From Mesorhizobium denitrificans (GTDB lineage: Bacteria > Pseudomonadota > Alphaproteobacteria > Rhizobiales > Rhizobiaceae): DNA of 64,000 nt. Shown here one piece after another: positions 28,593 through 37,616 of this stretch (position 1 is its first letter; every line of letters starts with the position of its first letter). Below the pieces are notes generated by a model. That model worked only from the letters and a program-made list of their open reading frames with translations. It did not search any database and was not told the DNA's origin. The stretch is taken from contig NZ_QURN01000015.1 in the NCBI RefSeq assembly GCF_003403035.1, positions 1 to 64,000 of the forward strand, given 5' to 3'. The position numbers were made by a program, and so were the translations under genes.

Positions 28593-30704
28593 TTAGGCCG
28601 CATTGCGACCCGGCACCGTTGGTGGCGAGACATGGCCAACGGGCGTAACGATCGTCAGGTCCTTATAGCCTTCAGCTTCAAGCGCCTTTGTCGCCTGCTC
28701 AACCAGGTCGTCCGCGCGGTCGATCACGCTCACGAATAGCTGACAGCCATTGCCCACCAGCCTGCGGATTGATTCCGCCCTCGCCGGTCCGCATTCCACA
28801 ACCACGATTGCATAGGCCGAATCCAGCGCATCGAGGATCATCGGCAACCGACCAATCCCGCGCATCGCAATTTCGGCATCCACGGTGCCGGATGGAATCA
28901 CATGCGCATCCGAGTAGAGGTCCATGTGGATCACGTCGGTAAACTGCGCCGTCGCAGCCAGCAGGTTGGTAATGCCCGGCAATGCGCTGCTGTCCAACAT
29001 TGGCCTGCCCGCAACACCGCTGCTTGTCAGGTCGATCAGCAGAACACGCACGCCGGCGTCGGCAATCTCGCGCGCCACAAGCACGGATGATGCTGCCGCC
29101 TCATCCCCTTCAGGAGAAACGAAAAGCGCTCTGCCCGATCCGAGTTCAACCAGCTTGCGTGCAGCACCGGCAACGCCTGTCTCGCGCTCGTTCGTCTGCA
29201 TTTCCACAGCGACAGGCCGCATCGGCACGGCCAATGGTTCCGAAGGCGGCGCAATCGCTTCGATCAGTTCAGGCTCGCGTGCCGGTTCAAGACGAGCGCC
29301 ACCGGCTGGAACAGTTGCGCGCCCGGAGAAAAGCTCTCCCAGCAGCGTCAGAATAGACATTGCCAGCAATCCCGCACCGAATGACGCGCCAATAATCGGC
29401 AGCTTCTTTGGGTAATACGGCTCAGACGGCACCGTCGCCCGCGAGAATATGCGCGCGTCAGCCGGCACGTAATTCCGGTCCTGCCGCGATGATGCCTCGC
29501 GATACCGGGTCATGTAGGATTGCAGCAAATCACGCTGCGCCGCAGCCTCACGCTCCAGCGCGCGCAAATCCACTTCCTGCTCGCCAGCGCGGCCCGACTC
29601 GACTTTCAGGCGGTTCAGATCCGCGACGAGTTGCTGCTCGCGCGCACGCTCCGTATCAACCGTATTCGTCAGCCCCTTCAGAACATTGCCTGCTTCTGCC
29701 CGAATCTGGCGTTCCAGATTCGCGATCTGCGCATTCAGCGAGCGAATACGAGGATGATTCGGAAGCAGCGTGATTGAAAGGTCAGCGATCTGCGCGCGAG
29801 TCTGCGCAAGCCTGTCACGCAAATTCTGGATCAGCGGCGATGCCACGATTTCCGGCAGCGCGTCCAGCGTCGAACCACTATCCAGCGCCTTGCGAACACT
29901 TTCCAGGTTGGCCTCAGCCGTCGCGCGGTTGGCGCGAACACGTGAAAGCTCGCTCGAAAGCTCAGACAATTGCGTCGTTGAGAGAACAGTGTCGTTTTGC
30001 CCGACAATCAGCCCGTTCCTCGCGCGATATTCGGCCACCTTCGCTTCCGCATCCTTCACGCGCTTGGTGAGGTCTGCGATTTCCGGCGCCAGCCAGTCGG
30101 TTGCATCCACGTTGGAAGCGCTCTTCGCGGCCTGACTTGCAGCGACGAATTCATCGGCCAGGGCATTCGGCACTGATGCAGCCAGCTTGGGGTTTGAAGA
30201 CGTGAACTCAACAACGATTACGCGCGATTTCTCAACGCGATAAACGCTCAAGTTCTCACGCAGCGTTTTCATCACGCGCTCATCGACAGGAAGCTGCGAC
30301 GGGTCAGTCACAAGTCCTGTCAGTATCAGGAACTGCTTGACCGGCCCCACATCGCCAATTGCGCCGAATTCCGGCTCTGCGGCAAGGTTCAGCTTGTCCG
30401 CCGTTCTGCGAAGATTGTCGGCCGAGAGAATGACTTCTACCTGACTGGTGACGCCTTCTTCATCAAGCAAAGGCCGTTCGTTCTCGCCGGAAGCATCCGG
30501 CCGCGTGAAAACCGACTCGCGCGCCTCGATCAGCAAGCGCGTCTCCCCGCGATAAAGCGGCGTCGCGGTCCATGTAAAAAGAAATGCCGCCGCCACGAAC
30601 AGCAGCGCGCCGAGCAATATGCGAAACCAATGCCGTCCGAGGCTGGCGAATAGCCTGCCCAGATCAATGTCGGCATTGTCGGCGGTGTTCTGAAACCCTG
30701 GCAT
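28593..30704 (-). CDS. GumC/Wzz-type polysaccharide co-polymerase with degenerate kinase domain
   Basis: A 703-residue inner-membrane protein: TM1 about 27-47, periplasmic Wzz domain with long coiled coils (about 205-400), TM2 about 435-457, and a cytoplasmic domain about 505-700. That last domain has the fold pattern of a bacterial tyrosine kinase, but where a Walker A (GxxxGKS/T) should be it reads SPEGDEAAASSV (about 530-541); only a Walker A'-like LLIDLTSSG remains, and there is no C-terminal Tyr cluster. Chain-length control is likely, autophosphorylation is not. It is transcribed divergently from the Wza-like gene across a 197-base region with a CtrA-type box. Confidence 0.87.
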   Translation of the reverse strand: MPGFQNTADNADIDLGRLFASLGRHWFRILLGALLFVAAAFLFTWTATPLYRGETRLLIEARESVFTRPDASGENERPLLDEEGVTSQVEVILSADNLRRTADKLNLAAEPEFGAIGDVGPVKQFLILTGLVTDPSQLPVDERVMKTLRENLSVYRVEKSRVIVVEFTSSNPKLAASVPNALADEFVAASQAAKSASNVDATDWLAPEIADLTKRVKDAEAKVAEYRARNGLIVGQNDTVLSTTQLSELSSELSRVRANRATAEANLESVRKALDSGSTLDALPEIVASPLIQNLRDRLAQTRAQIADLSITLLPNHPRIRSLNAQIANLERQIRAEAGNVLKGLTNTVDTERAREQQLVADLNRLKVESGRAGEQEVDLRALEREAAAQRDLLQSYMTRYREASSRQDRNYVPADARIFSRATVPSEPYYPKKLPIIGASFGAGLLAMSILTLLGELFSGRATVPAGGARLEPAREPELIEAIAPPSEPLAVPMRPVAVEMQTNERETGVAGAARKLVELGSGRALFVSPEGDEAAASSVLVAREIADAGVRVLLIDLTSSGVAGRPMLDSSALPGITNLLAATAQFTDVIHMDLYSDAHVIPSGTVDAEIAMRGIGRLPMILDALDSAYAIVVVECGPARAESIRRLVGNGCQLFVSVIDRADDLVEQATKALEAEGYKDLTIVTPVGHVSPPTVPGRNAA

Positions 30705-30761
30705 TACGCCTACCCACTAGACTCGGCAGATATATGGTGAACATTCATGGTAAGCTGAGGG

Positions 30762-30777
30762 TTAACGTCTCATTAAC
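30762..30777. promoter_or_regulatory. Perfect CtrA-type box in the divergent polysaccharide promoter
   Basis: TTAA-CGTCTCA-TTAAC, a full match to the CtrA consensus TTAA-N7-TTAAC. A second overlapping partial site (TTAA-N7-TTAG, 30773-30787) follows. GANTC methylation sites flank it at 30720-30724 and 30892-30896. It lies 58 bases upstream of the GumC-like start and 125 bases upstream of the Wza-like start. Binding is inferred from sequence only. Confidence 0.6.
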
Positions 30778-30901
30778 GAAGCATTAGGAACTGCGAAAAA
30801 TCCAACATTTACAGGCTAGAACGACCCGCCTTTACGACCCATTAACCTTAACAGTCGGATAACGAACCCAGCTGCCGCACCTGCTGCCGGGGATTCTATC
30901 G

Positions 30902-31468
30902 TTGAAGCAACAGCACATCGCTCTTTCGAGTCTTTTGCTTTCCGCACTTATCGCAAGCGGATGTTCGGGATATCGCCCCGCTCCGCCAGCCTTTCACCAA
31001 GGGCTGGAACAGCCTTATGTGCTCGGCGCTGGTGATCGGGTGCGCGTAACAGTATTCGAGCAGGCCAGCCTCACGAACAGCTATGCCGTTGACCAGTCCG
31101 GCTATATCTCCTTCCCGCTTGTCGGTGCCGTTCCCGCGCGCGGGCAAACCACCAAGCAGGTTGAAAAGACGCTCGCCGAAAAGTTGCGGCAGGGCTATCT
31201 GCGCGATCCTGATGTTTCGGTGGAAGTCGACCAATATCGCCCGATATTTGTCATGGGCGAAGTTGGCGCAGCCGGGCAGTATGCGTATGTTCCGGGCCTG
31301 ACGGTGCAAAAGGCAGTGGCGACAGCGGGCGGTTACACGCCGCGCGCAAACCAGAGCGATGTAGACGTGACGCGAGACATCAACGGCAAAGTGATGACGG
31401 GCAGAGTGCCAATCAGCGACCCGCTCCTGCCCGGCGATACGATCTATATCCGCGAACGCCTGTTCTGA
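30902..31468 (+). CDS. Wza-like polysaccharide export lipoprotein
   Basis: A 188-residue outer-membrane export protein. Lipoprotein signal with lipobox LIASGC (Cys about 21), then the Poly_export (PES) domain YVLGAGDRVRVTVFEQASL and one SLBB domain (FVMGEVGAAGQYAYVPGLTVQKAVATAGGYTPR region). It is short compared with Wza, as in many rhizobial ExoF/Wza-like proteins. It begins at TTG 30902, with CCGGGGATTC upstream. It heads a plus-strand operon of four genes. Confidence 0.9.
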   Translation: MKQQHIALSSLLLSALIASGCSGYRPAPPAFHQGLEQPYVLGAGDRVRVTVFEQASLTNSYAVDQSGYISFPLVGAVPARGQTTKQVEKTLAEKLRQGYLRDPDVSVEVDQYRPIFVMGEVGAAGQYAYVPGLTVQKAVATAGGYTPRANQSDVDVTRDINGKVMTGRVPISDPLLPGDTIYIRERLF

Positions 31469-31475
31469 TGCCGCC

Positions 31476-32597
31476 TTGGAAACGCGATTGCGCATTGTCC
31501 ACTGCTTCCGCGCTCCAGTCGGCGGTGTATTCCGCCACGTAAGAGATCTTGCTGAAGCCCAAGCCGCCGATGGCCACGCGGTCGGTTTTGTCTGCGATTC
31601 CACCACCGGCGGCGACTATGAAGCCCGACTGTTTGCGGAAATCGAGCCGCGCCTTGCGCTCGGCATAACGCGCATTCCCATGCAGCGGCAGATTGGCCCC
31701 GGTGACGTCAGCGCTGCGCTGCGCACCTACCGTGTCCTTAAGGCGCTTGGCCCGGATGTCCTGCACGGGCACGGCGCGAAGGGCGGGCTCTACGCCCGGC
31801 TGTTCGGCACGGCGCTACGCCGCGTAAAGCGCGTCGGTCGTTTTTATTCGCCTCACGGCGGCAGCCTGCACTTCGATGAGCATTCGCTGAAAGGCAAGGC
31901 GTATTTCTCAACCGAGCGAATGCTGGAGCGCATCACAGACGGCCTGTTCTTCGTCTGCGAATACGAGCGCGAAGCCTATATCCGCAAGGTCGGCCCCATC
32001 CGAACCAAAAGCCGCATTGCTTATAATGGCCTTCGACCCGACGAATTCATTCCGGTCGAGCCCGTCGCAGACGCGCGCGACCTGCTTTTCATCGGCACAC
32101 TACGCCAGTTGAAAGGCCCTGACATCTTCATCGAAGCGCTCGCGCTGGCGCAGCAATCGGCCAACCGCAAGCTAACGGCTGTCATCGTCGGCGACGGCGA
32201 ATGGGAATCTAACTGCAAAAACCTCGTTGCACAGCGCGGCCTCACCGCCCAGATCGACTTCCGCCCGGCAATGCCTGCACGTTCTGCATTCGCGCTGGCG
32301 CATACGCTTGTCGTTCCGTCACGCGCCGAATCTTTCCCTTACATCGTGCTCGAAGCACTGGCCGCACAAATGCCAGTCATTGCCACGCGCGTTGGCGGCA
32401 TTCCGGAGATTATGGGCGCAGAAAACCCCGTATTGTGCAGCCCTACCCCGCAGGGCTTGGCCGAAAAGCTCATCACCTTCGACGCGAACCGCGCGGCCCT
32501 TCTAGCTGCGATGCCAAACCACGCAGAGTTGCAACGCCGCTTCAGCCTGAAAGCGATGGATGAAGCCATCGTCTCGACCTACCTCCAAAAGCGGTAA
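31476..32597 (+). CDS. Glycosyltransferase family 4
   Basis: A 373-residue GT-B enzyme. The N-terminal acceptor domain begins RIVHCFRAPVGGVFRHVRDLA; the C-terminal donor domain has FIGTLRQLKGPDIFIEA and the EX7E element ESFPYIVLEA, then VGGIPEIM. It would add a sugar from a nucleotide donor to the lipid-linked repeat unit at the inner membrane face. Start is TTG 31476 (METRLRIVH), 7 bases after the Wza-like stop; the ATG at 31468 is in another frame. Donor and linkage are unknown. Confidence 0.88.
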   Translation: METRLRIVHCFRAPVGGVFRHVRDLAEAQAADGHAVGFVCDSTTGGDYEARLFAEIEPRLALGITRIPMQRQIGPGDVSAALRTYRVLKALGPDVLHGHGAKGGLYARLFGTALRRVKRVGRFYSPHGGSLHFDEHSLKGKAYFSTERMLERITDGLFFVCEYEREAYIRKVGPIRTKSRIAYNGLRPDEFIPVEPVADARDLLFIGTLRQLKGPDIFIEALALAQQSANRKLTAVIVGDGEWESNCKNLVAQRGLTAQIDFRPAMPARSAFALAHTLVVPSRAESFPYIVLEALAAQMPVIATRVGGIPEIMGAENPVLCSPTPQGLAEKLITFDANRAALLAAMPNHAELQRRFSLKAMDEAIVSTYLQKR

Positions 32598-32708
32598 ACC
32601 GTCTAAATATAATACTATATTATGTCTAGACCCACCTAAGGCCGACCTTGTCGCGGAGGTGTACTGACCACACATTGCAGCAACCTAGCATTGTGCGGAC
32701 TTCCAGTA

Positions 32709-34220
32709 ATGAGCATGACCAGCGTTGTTTCAACCGTCAAAACGGTAGCGTCACGAGCAGAACATTCGGGGCTAAATCCTGTCGCCCAGCAGGTGGCGCA
32801 GCTTTATCGAAGAGACAAGCTATCGCCTGTCATGCTCGGCGGCTTCATGCAGCTTGGCGAAACCGCCCTGCTCTCCATCTTGGGCTTCGTGCTTTACATC
32901 GCCTATGTCGGCAATGAACCGGCTCTTCTGTGGAACTATCTGGGCGTTTCGCTCGGTGCAGCAGTATTCGCCGTTTTGATGCTCGATCAGGCAGATGCCT
33001 ACGAGGTTCCAGCCCTGCTCCGTCCGAGAACGATCCTGCGCGCGCTGCTGATGGTGTGGAGCGCAACCTTCGCGCTCATGGCGACAGCGGCCTTTTTCAC
33101 GCGCATGTCGAACGAGTTTTCGCGTGTCTGGTACGTCGCTTGGTTCTTCCTCGGCCTCGCGGCCATTCTCGTCCTTCGTTTGGTCATTTCGCGCATCGCG
33201 CGCCGCTGGGTGCGCAATGGCCGCATGGAGCGCCGCGCCATTATCGTTGGCGGCGGCAAGCGCGCCGAAAGCCTTGTCCGCGCGTTGGAACAGCAGCCCG
33301 CGAGCGACATCCGCATTTGCGGTATCTTCGACGACCGCGACGACAAGCGCTCGCCGTCTCTGGTCGCGGGTCATCCAAAGCTCGGCACAATCGCCGAACT
33401 CATCGAATTTGGCCGCATCGCGCGCATCGATATGCTGATCGTATCTCTGCCGCTGACCGCAGAAAACCGCGTGCGCTCGCTTCTGAAAGATTTGTGGGTG
33501 CTGCCGGTGGATATCCGCCTGTCAGCTCACGCCGGCGATCTGAGCTTCCGTCCACGCACCTATTCCTACATCGGCAACGTCCCGATGTTCGATCTTTACG
33601 ACCGGCCTATCAGCAATTGGGACTCCGTCGCCAAGCGCTGCTTCGATCTCATTTTCGGCCTTTTCGCGCTGCTGCTTGTTTCGCCGATCATGCTGCTCAC
33701 GGCGCTGGCCATAAAACTCGACAGCAAGGGCCCGGTGTTTTTCCGGCAGAAGCGGCACGGTTTCAACAATGAAGTCATCGACGTCTACAAGTTCCGGTCG
33801 ATGTACACCGACCGCGCGGACCCGACTGGCCGCAACGCAGTTCGTCGCGGCGATCCGCGTGTCACCCGCGTCGGGCGCTTCATCCGAAAGACCTCGATCG
33901 ATGAACTGCCCCAGCTTTTCAACGTGCTGAACGGCAGCCTTTCACTTGTTGGCCCGCGTCCACACGTCATGTCGGCTGTCGCTCGCGACAAGCTCTATCA
34001 CGAGGTTGTCGAAGGCTATTTCGCCCGCCACCGTGTCAAGCCCGGAATCACCGGCTGGGCACAGATCAACGGCCTGCGCGGCGAAACGGATACGGTCGAA
34101 AAGATCCGTATGCGCACGGAGCACGACCTCTATTACATCGAGAACTGGTCGATCTGGTTCGACTTGAAAATATTGTTGCTCACGCCACTGAGCCTGCTCA
34201 ATACGGAGAATGCGTATTGA
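32709..34220 (+). CDS. Polyprenyl-phosphate sugar-1-phosphate transferase (initiating transferase)
   Basis: About 503 residues. There are four N-terminal transmembrane segments, a CoA-binding-like domain (IIVGGGKRAESLVRAL), a fifth membrane segment and the C-terminal catalytic domain with KFRSMY, RKTSIDELPQLFNVLNG, LVGPRP and PGITGWAQ. This is the WcaJ/PssY/ExoY-type initiating enzyme that puts the first sugar phosphate on undecaprenyl phosphate. Start is ATG 32709; 111 bases separate it from the glycosyltransferase, including an A/T-rich element. It overlaps the next gene by four bases. Confidence 0.92.
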   Translation: MSMTSVVSTVKTVASRAEHSGLNPVAQQVAQLYRRDKLSPVMLGGFMQLGETALLSILGFVLYIAYVGNEPALLWNYLGVSLGAAVFAVLMLDQADAYEVPALLRPRTILRALLMVWSATFALMATAAFFTRMSNEFSRVWYVAWFFLGLAAILVLRLVISRIARRWVRNGRMERRAIIVGGGKRAESLVRALEQQPASDIRICGIFDDRDDKRSPSLVAGHPKLGTIAELIEFGRIARIDMLIVSLPLTAENRVRSLLKDLWVLPVDIRLSAHAGDLSFRPRTYSYIGNVPMFDLYDRPISNWDSVAKRCFDLIFGLFALLLVSPIMLLTALAIKLDSKGPVFFRQKRHGFNNEVIDVYKFRSMYTDRADPTGRNAVRRGDPRVTRVGRFIRKTSIDELPQLFNVLNGSLSLVGPRPHVMSAVARDKLYHEVVEGYFARHRVKPGITGWAQINGLRGETDTVEKIRMRTEHDLYYIENWSIWFDLKILLLTPLSLLNTENAY

Positions 34221-35497
34221 CCGCTCAGGTGTCAGAGCAGGCGCATCAAGCGAAGCTCATCTCGCTTGCTGCCGCCGGTTCGATCTTCCTCGGCGTCGGT
34301 CTTTCCGGCTTCGTGCTGGGTGAGCCTGCGCCGTACGAGATTTACATGGCAGCGCTGATCGGTGTTTGGTTCGTGTTCGGCCTCGCGATTTCGCGCACGG
34401 TTGCAGTGCTGCTTTGCATCGTCACTGTCTTCAATGTCGGCGGTGCGCTTGCCATTCTGCAGATGGCGCACCCGGACGACGCGCCGCTCTACATCGCCGT
34501 TTCGCTGTTCCTCGGGCTGACATCCGTATTTTTTGCCGCAGCCCTGGAAAAGCATCCAAACCTCTACGCGACGGTATTTCAGGCATGGATCACCGCTGCT
34601 GTCCTCACGTCCTTTCTGGCGATCAACGGATATTTCGGACTGCTGCCAGGCAGCGAGGTTTTCACCCGCTATGGCCGCGCCAGCGGCGCGTTCCAGGACC
34701 CGAACGTCTTCGGCCCGTTCCTCGTCGCCCCTGCAACGTTCCTGCTCTACCGCCTCTATACGGGCGCGCTGTCGCGGTTTGTGATTTACGTCCCGCTTTT
34801 CCTTGTCCTGCTCGCAGGCATCTTTCTCTCCTTCTCGCGCGGCGCGTGGGGCCTGTTTTTGCTGTCGGCGCTGCTGCTCACCATCATCCTGCTAGGGCAG
34901 CGCACGCGCGGCGCCACCAAATTGCGCATTGTCGTGCTCTGCATTCTGGCTACAGCCGGCGCAGTTCTTGCGCTTCTGGCAATCCTTCAATTGCCGGGCG
35001 TCGGTGAATTGTTCAGCGCACGCGCCCATCTCGAACAGGACTATGACGGCGGCAAGTTTGGCCGTTTCGGCCGCTATAGCATCGGGCTTGATATGGCGAT
35101 GCAAAACCCCTTCGGAATCGGGCCGCTCGTATTTGGCAAGCTGCTGGGCGAAGACACCCATAATATCTGGCTGAAAGCTTTGCTGGATTACGGCTGGATA
35201 GGCTTTGCGGCCTATGCGCTGCTCATCATCATCACGCTTGCGGTGGGCGCAAAGCTGCTGTTCAAGCAGCATTGGTGGCAGCCATATTTTATCTGTGCCT
35301 ATGTCACGCTGCTCGGCCATGTTCTGCTTGGCTCGATCATCGACACCGACCACTGGCGGCACTTCTACGTGTTGGTCGGCCTTGTCTGGGGTGCGATTGC
35401 GCTCGATGCGCGCAGTGCATCCTCAGCAGCGCCAAAAAACGTGGTCAGTATCCCTGCCAGAGCGAAATCCCCAGACCGACTAGCAAGTCAAGAATAA
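34217..35497 (+). CDS. O-antigen ligase/Wzy-like polymerase
   Basis: A 426-residue protein with about ten to twelve transmembrane helices and a large periplasmic loop. The Wzy_C/RfaL-type region includes GAFQDPNVFGPFLV, LSFSRGAWGLF and EDTHNIWLKALLDYGWIG. It would polymerise repeat units or ligate the polymer; sequence alone does not separate the two. TTG 34217 overlaps the stop of the initiating transferase (TTGA), so translation is coupled. Its 3' end overlaps a small convergent gene by 53 bases. Confidence 0.85.
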   Translation: MTAQVSEQAHQAKLISLAAAGSIFLGVGLSGFVLGEPAPYEIYMAALIGVWFVFGLAISRTVAVLLCIVTVFNVGGALAILQMAHPDDAPLYIAVSLFLGLTSVFFAAALEKHPNLYATVFQAWITAAVLTSFLAINGYFGLLPGSEVFTRYGRASGAFQDPNVFGPFLVAPATFLLYRLYTGALSRFVIYVPLFLVLLAGIFLSFSRGAWGLFLLSALLLTIILLGQRTRGATKLRIVVLCILATAGAVLALLAILQLPGVGELFSARAHLEQDYDGGKFGRFGRYSIGLDMAMQNPFGIGPLVFGKLLGEDTHNIWLKALLDYGWIGFAAYALLIIITLAVGAKLLFKQHWWQPYFICAYVTLLGHVLLGSIIDTDHWRHFYVLVGLVWGAIALDARSASSAAPKNVVSIPARAKSPDRLASQE

Positions 35498-35636
35498 ACC
35501 CGAGCGGCCCGGTTATGAGCAGGCCAAGCAACGGGCCCTGATTTGCTTCGGGCGTAACGATCACGGGACCGACAAATCCACCTAAGAAGCCGATAGCTCC
35601 CAAGACAATTGCCCATCGAAGCATGGTCCGAAGCAT
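35445..35636 (-). CDS. Small hydrophobic protein, two predicted membrane segments
   Basis: 63 residues: WAIVLGAIGFLGGFVGPVIV and a C-terminal GLLITGPLGFILDLLVGLGISLW. The 3' end overlaps the end of the O-antigen-ligase-like gene on the other strand. The composition is that of a real small membrane protein, but I see no recognisable family and no strong ribosome site, so it remains tentative. Confidence 0.5.
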   Translation of the reverse strand: MLRTMLRWAIVLGAIGFLGGFVGPVIVTPEANQGPLLGLLITGPLGFILDLLVGLGISLWQGY

Positions 35637-35700
35637 TTATGCCAATTCCTCCAGGCGCGCGCGCAGGCGAGTGAGCGGTGGATCACACCACCAGGTAGGA

Positions 35701-36363
35701 TTAATCTCTGTCGGGCGCGCCTAGTGGGAAAAATTTGCGATATGGCCGCGCCTCGTCAACGACCCTGGCGACGGAAGGGCGCGATAAAAGCCGCGCTCTG
35801 TAATCTCTGACTGCGCTAAAGCGCTCTGAAATCGGATGTACCCAGTCGGAGTAAAAGAGCGCAGGTGCGGCGGCACAGTCCGCAATCGTAAACCGATCAC
35901 AGGTTGCCCACTCTTTCCCTTGCAAGCGGGGTTCGAGCCAAGCATATGCTCGATCCAGCAACGTGTGGGCGTCGGTAACGCCGCGTGCATCGCGCTCTTG
36001 CTCAGCGCGCAAGCTATCCCCGACAATTCTCTGCATCGGAGCATGGATATAATCATCGAATATGTCCGCCATCATGCGAGCCTCAATTGCTTTGCCCGGC
36101 TCCCCTATTGGGATCATCGGGACGGCACTTCCATGAAAGAGGTCGAGGTATTCGATCACAGCGTTGCTCTCGGTGATCTCATTTTCCCCGTCGACCAACG
36201 CGGGAAATTGTCCCGTAGGCGATAGTTCAGCAATACGCCTCTGATGCTCAGGGTGATCAGGATCAACAATTCTGAATTCGAATGCCACATCGCGCTCATA
36301 CAGAGCAATTAGCGGTTTCCAGACAAAAGACGCGAATGGATGGCCATAAAGCACAATAGTCAT
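35701..36363 (-). CDS. Glutathione S-transferase family protein
   Basis: A 220-residue cytosolic protein. The thioredoxin-like N-terminal domain (MTIVLYGHPFASFVWKPLIA, then SPTGQFPALVDG and the glutathione-binding ITESNAVIEYLD) is followed by an alpha-helical C-terminal domain with the conserved FTIADCAAAPALF. The catalytic Ser or Tyr near residue 12 is not obvious (FASFVWK). Substrate unknown. Start ATG 36363. Confidence 0.88.
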   Translation of the reverse strand: MTIVLYGHPFASFVWKPLIALYERDVAFEFRIVDPDHPEHQRRIAELSPTGQFPALVDGENEITESNAVIEYLDLFHGSAVPMIPIGEPGKAIEARMMADIFDDYIHAPMQRIVGDSLRAEQERDARGVTDAHTLLDRAYAWLEPRLQGKEWATCDRFTIADCAAAPALFYSDWVHPISERFSAVRDYRARLLSRPSVARVVDEARPYRKFFPLGAPDRD

Positions 36364-36799
36364 GTTTGGCTCCAGTTATGAAAGTTAGCTACGCAAGCGG
36401 TCAGTTCGCGATTCTGCCGCTCTAAAATCTACCCAAGGACGCGCGAAGAGTCGTCACGCCGACAGCAGACCATTTTTTTCATCGTTGAAGTAGGCTTCAT
36501 TGCATGACCCCTCTGCAACGGAGCGCGCAATCCTTGGGTCGCGGGCCTCCAAATATGACCCGAGAACGCGAGAACAGACGGGTTTTAAGTCGATCCGCAA
36601 CCCCAAGGTAGCGCAACGCCTCTCACCCCGCCGTTCACGAGCCGAATAAAGCCATTTCTGTCATTTGTGTCCGAAAGGGCTACAGGGTTTCCCCTGTCCT
36701 GCTTTCCTCAAATATTCTCGTACTTCGTTACCCGGTGGCGACCCAAATATAAAAATCGTCCAAAAGGACATAAACATGGGGCTAAATTATTGATTTAAA
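36364..36799. other. Gene-poor region downstream of tRNA-Pro, possible decayed ORF
   Basis: 436 bases between the GST start and the 3' end of tRNA-Pro. On the minus strand a frame of about 70 codons (roughly 36660 down to 36455) is open and ends in TGA, but it has no good start and weak codon bias, so it may be a relic or chance. A weak GTCC-TTTT-GGAC hairpin with a following T-rich stretch (36750-36769) could terminate tRNA-Pro. No attachment-site duplication was seen. Confidence 0.35.
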
Positions 36800-36876
<77 letters not shown>

Positions 36877-36964
36877 AACCGGGCAAACGCTTAGCGTTTC
36901 GCTTCGCCCGCCGCAAGCGCAAATAAGGCTTTGGACGATTTAGTTGCAGCAAATTTGCGCGCAG

Positions 36965-37516
36965 TTACCGAACCTGATCCAGCAAGCGCTTGCATTCAAG
37001 CAAATCGAACAGCGCTTCTTGCAATAACGCGCGGTTGTCGCGCGAGAGCTTGCCGGAATCCGCCGTAACCGGCCCATCTTCGGACTTTCCCAGCCCAAAA
37101 AAGCGCTTCGAAGGCTTCACCTTCGATTCGCCAACCAGCAATTCATCGTCCAAAGAGCGCAACGCAGGCGATGCGTTCGCCGCCGCCTCGGCTGCGGCCT
37201 CAGCCTGTTTGCGCTGGGTGATAGCATCCACTGCCGCCAGATCGCCGTTGCCCAAAGCCACAATGAACTGGTTGCCGTTTTCCTTCAGCAGTTTCTGGAC
37301 GCCTTTGATCGTATAGCCTTGATCATAGAGCATGTAGCGAATGCCCTTGATAAGCTCGACGTCCTGCGGGCGATAGTAGCGCCTGCCGCCACCGCGCTTC
37401 ATCGGCTTGATCTGGTTAAACCGCGTCTCCCAAAAGCGCAGCACATGCTGCGGCAGGTCGAGATCCTCGGCAACCTCACTGATTGTTCTGAACGCGTCTG
37501 GGCTCTTCTCGATCAC
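36965..37516 (-). CDS. MerR-family transcriptional regulator next to ihfA
   Basis: A 183-residue regulator with an N-terminal MerR winged helix ([22 protein letters not shown], then [17 protein letters not shown]). The rest is an uncharacterised, largely helical effector region with an Ala-rich stretch. There are no metal-binding cysteines, so it is not a classic metal sensor. GTG 37516 with GGAGGTGCGCC upstream. This orphan MerR follows ihfA in most rhizobia; its targets are not known. Confidence 0.88.
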   Translation of the reverse strand: MIEKSPDAFRTISEVAEDLDLPQHVLRFWETRFNQIKPMKRGGGRRYYRPQDVELIKGIRYMLYDQGYTIKGVQKLLKENGNQFIVALGNGDLAAVDAITQRKQAEAAAEAAANASPALRSLDDELLVGESKVKPSKRFFGLGKSEDGPVTADSGKLSRDNRALLQEALFDLLECKRLLDQVR

Positions 37517-37616
37517 GGCGCACCTCCGTGGGGCGAATCGATACTCTATTTCAGCGGCTTACGCGCCGATATTCAACCCAAACGCACAAAAGAGCCAGTG
37601 GATAGTTCGAGAGATT

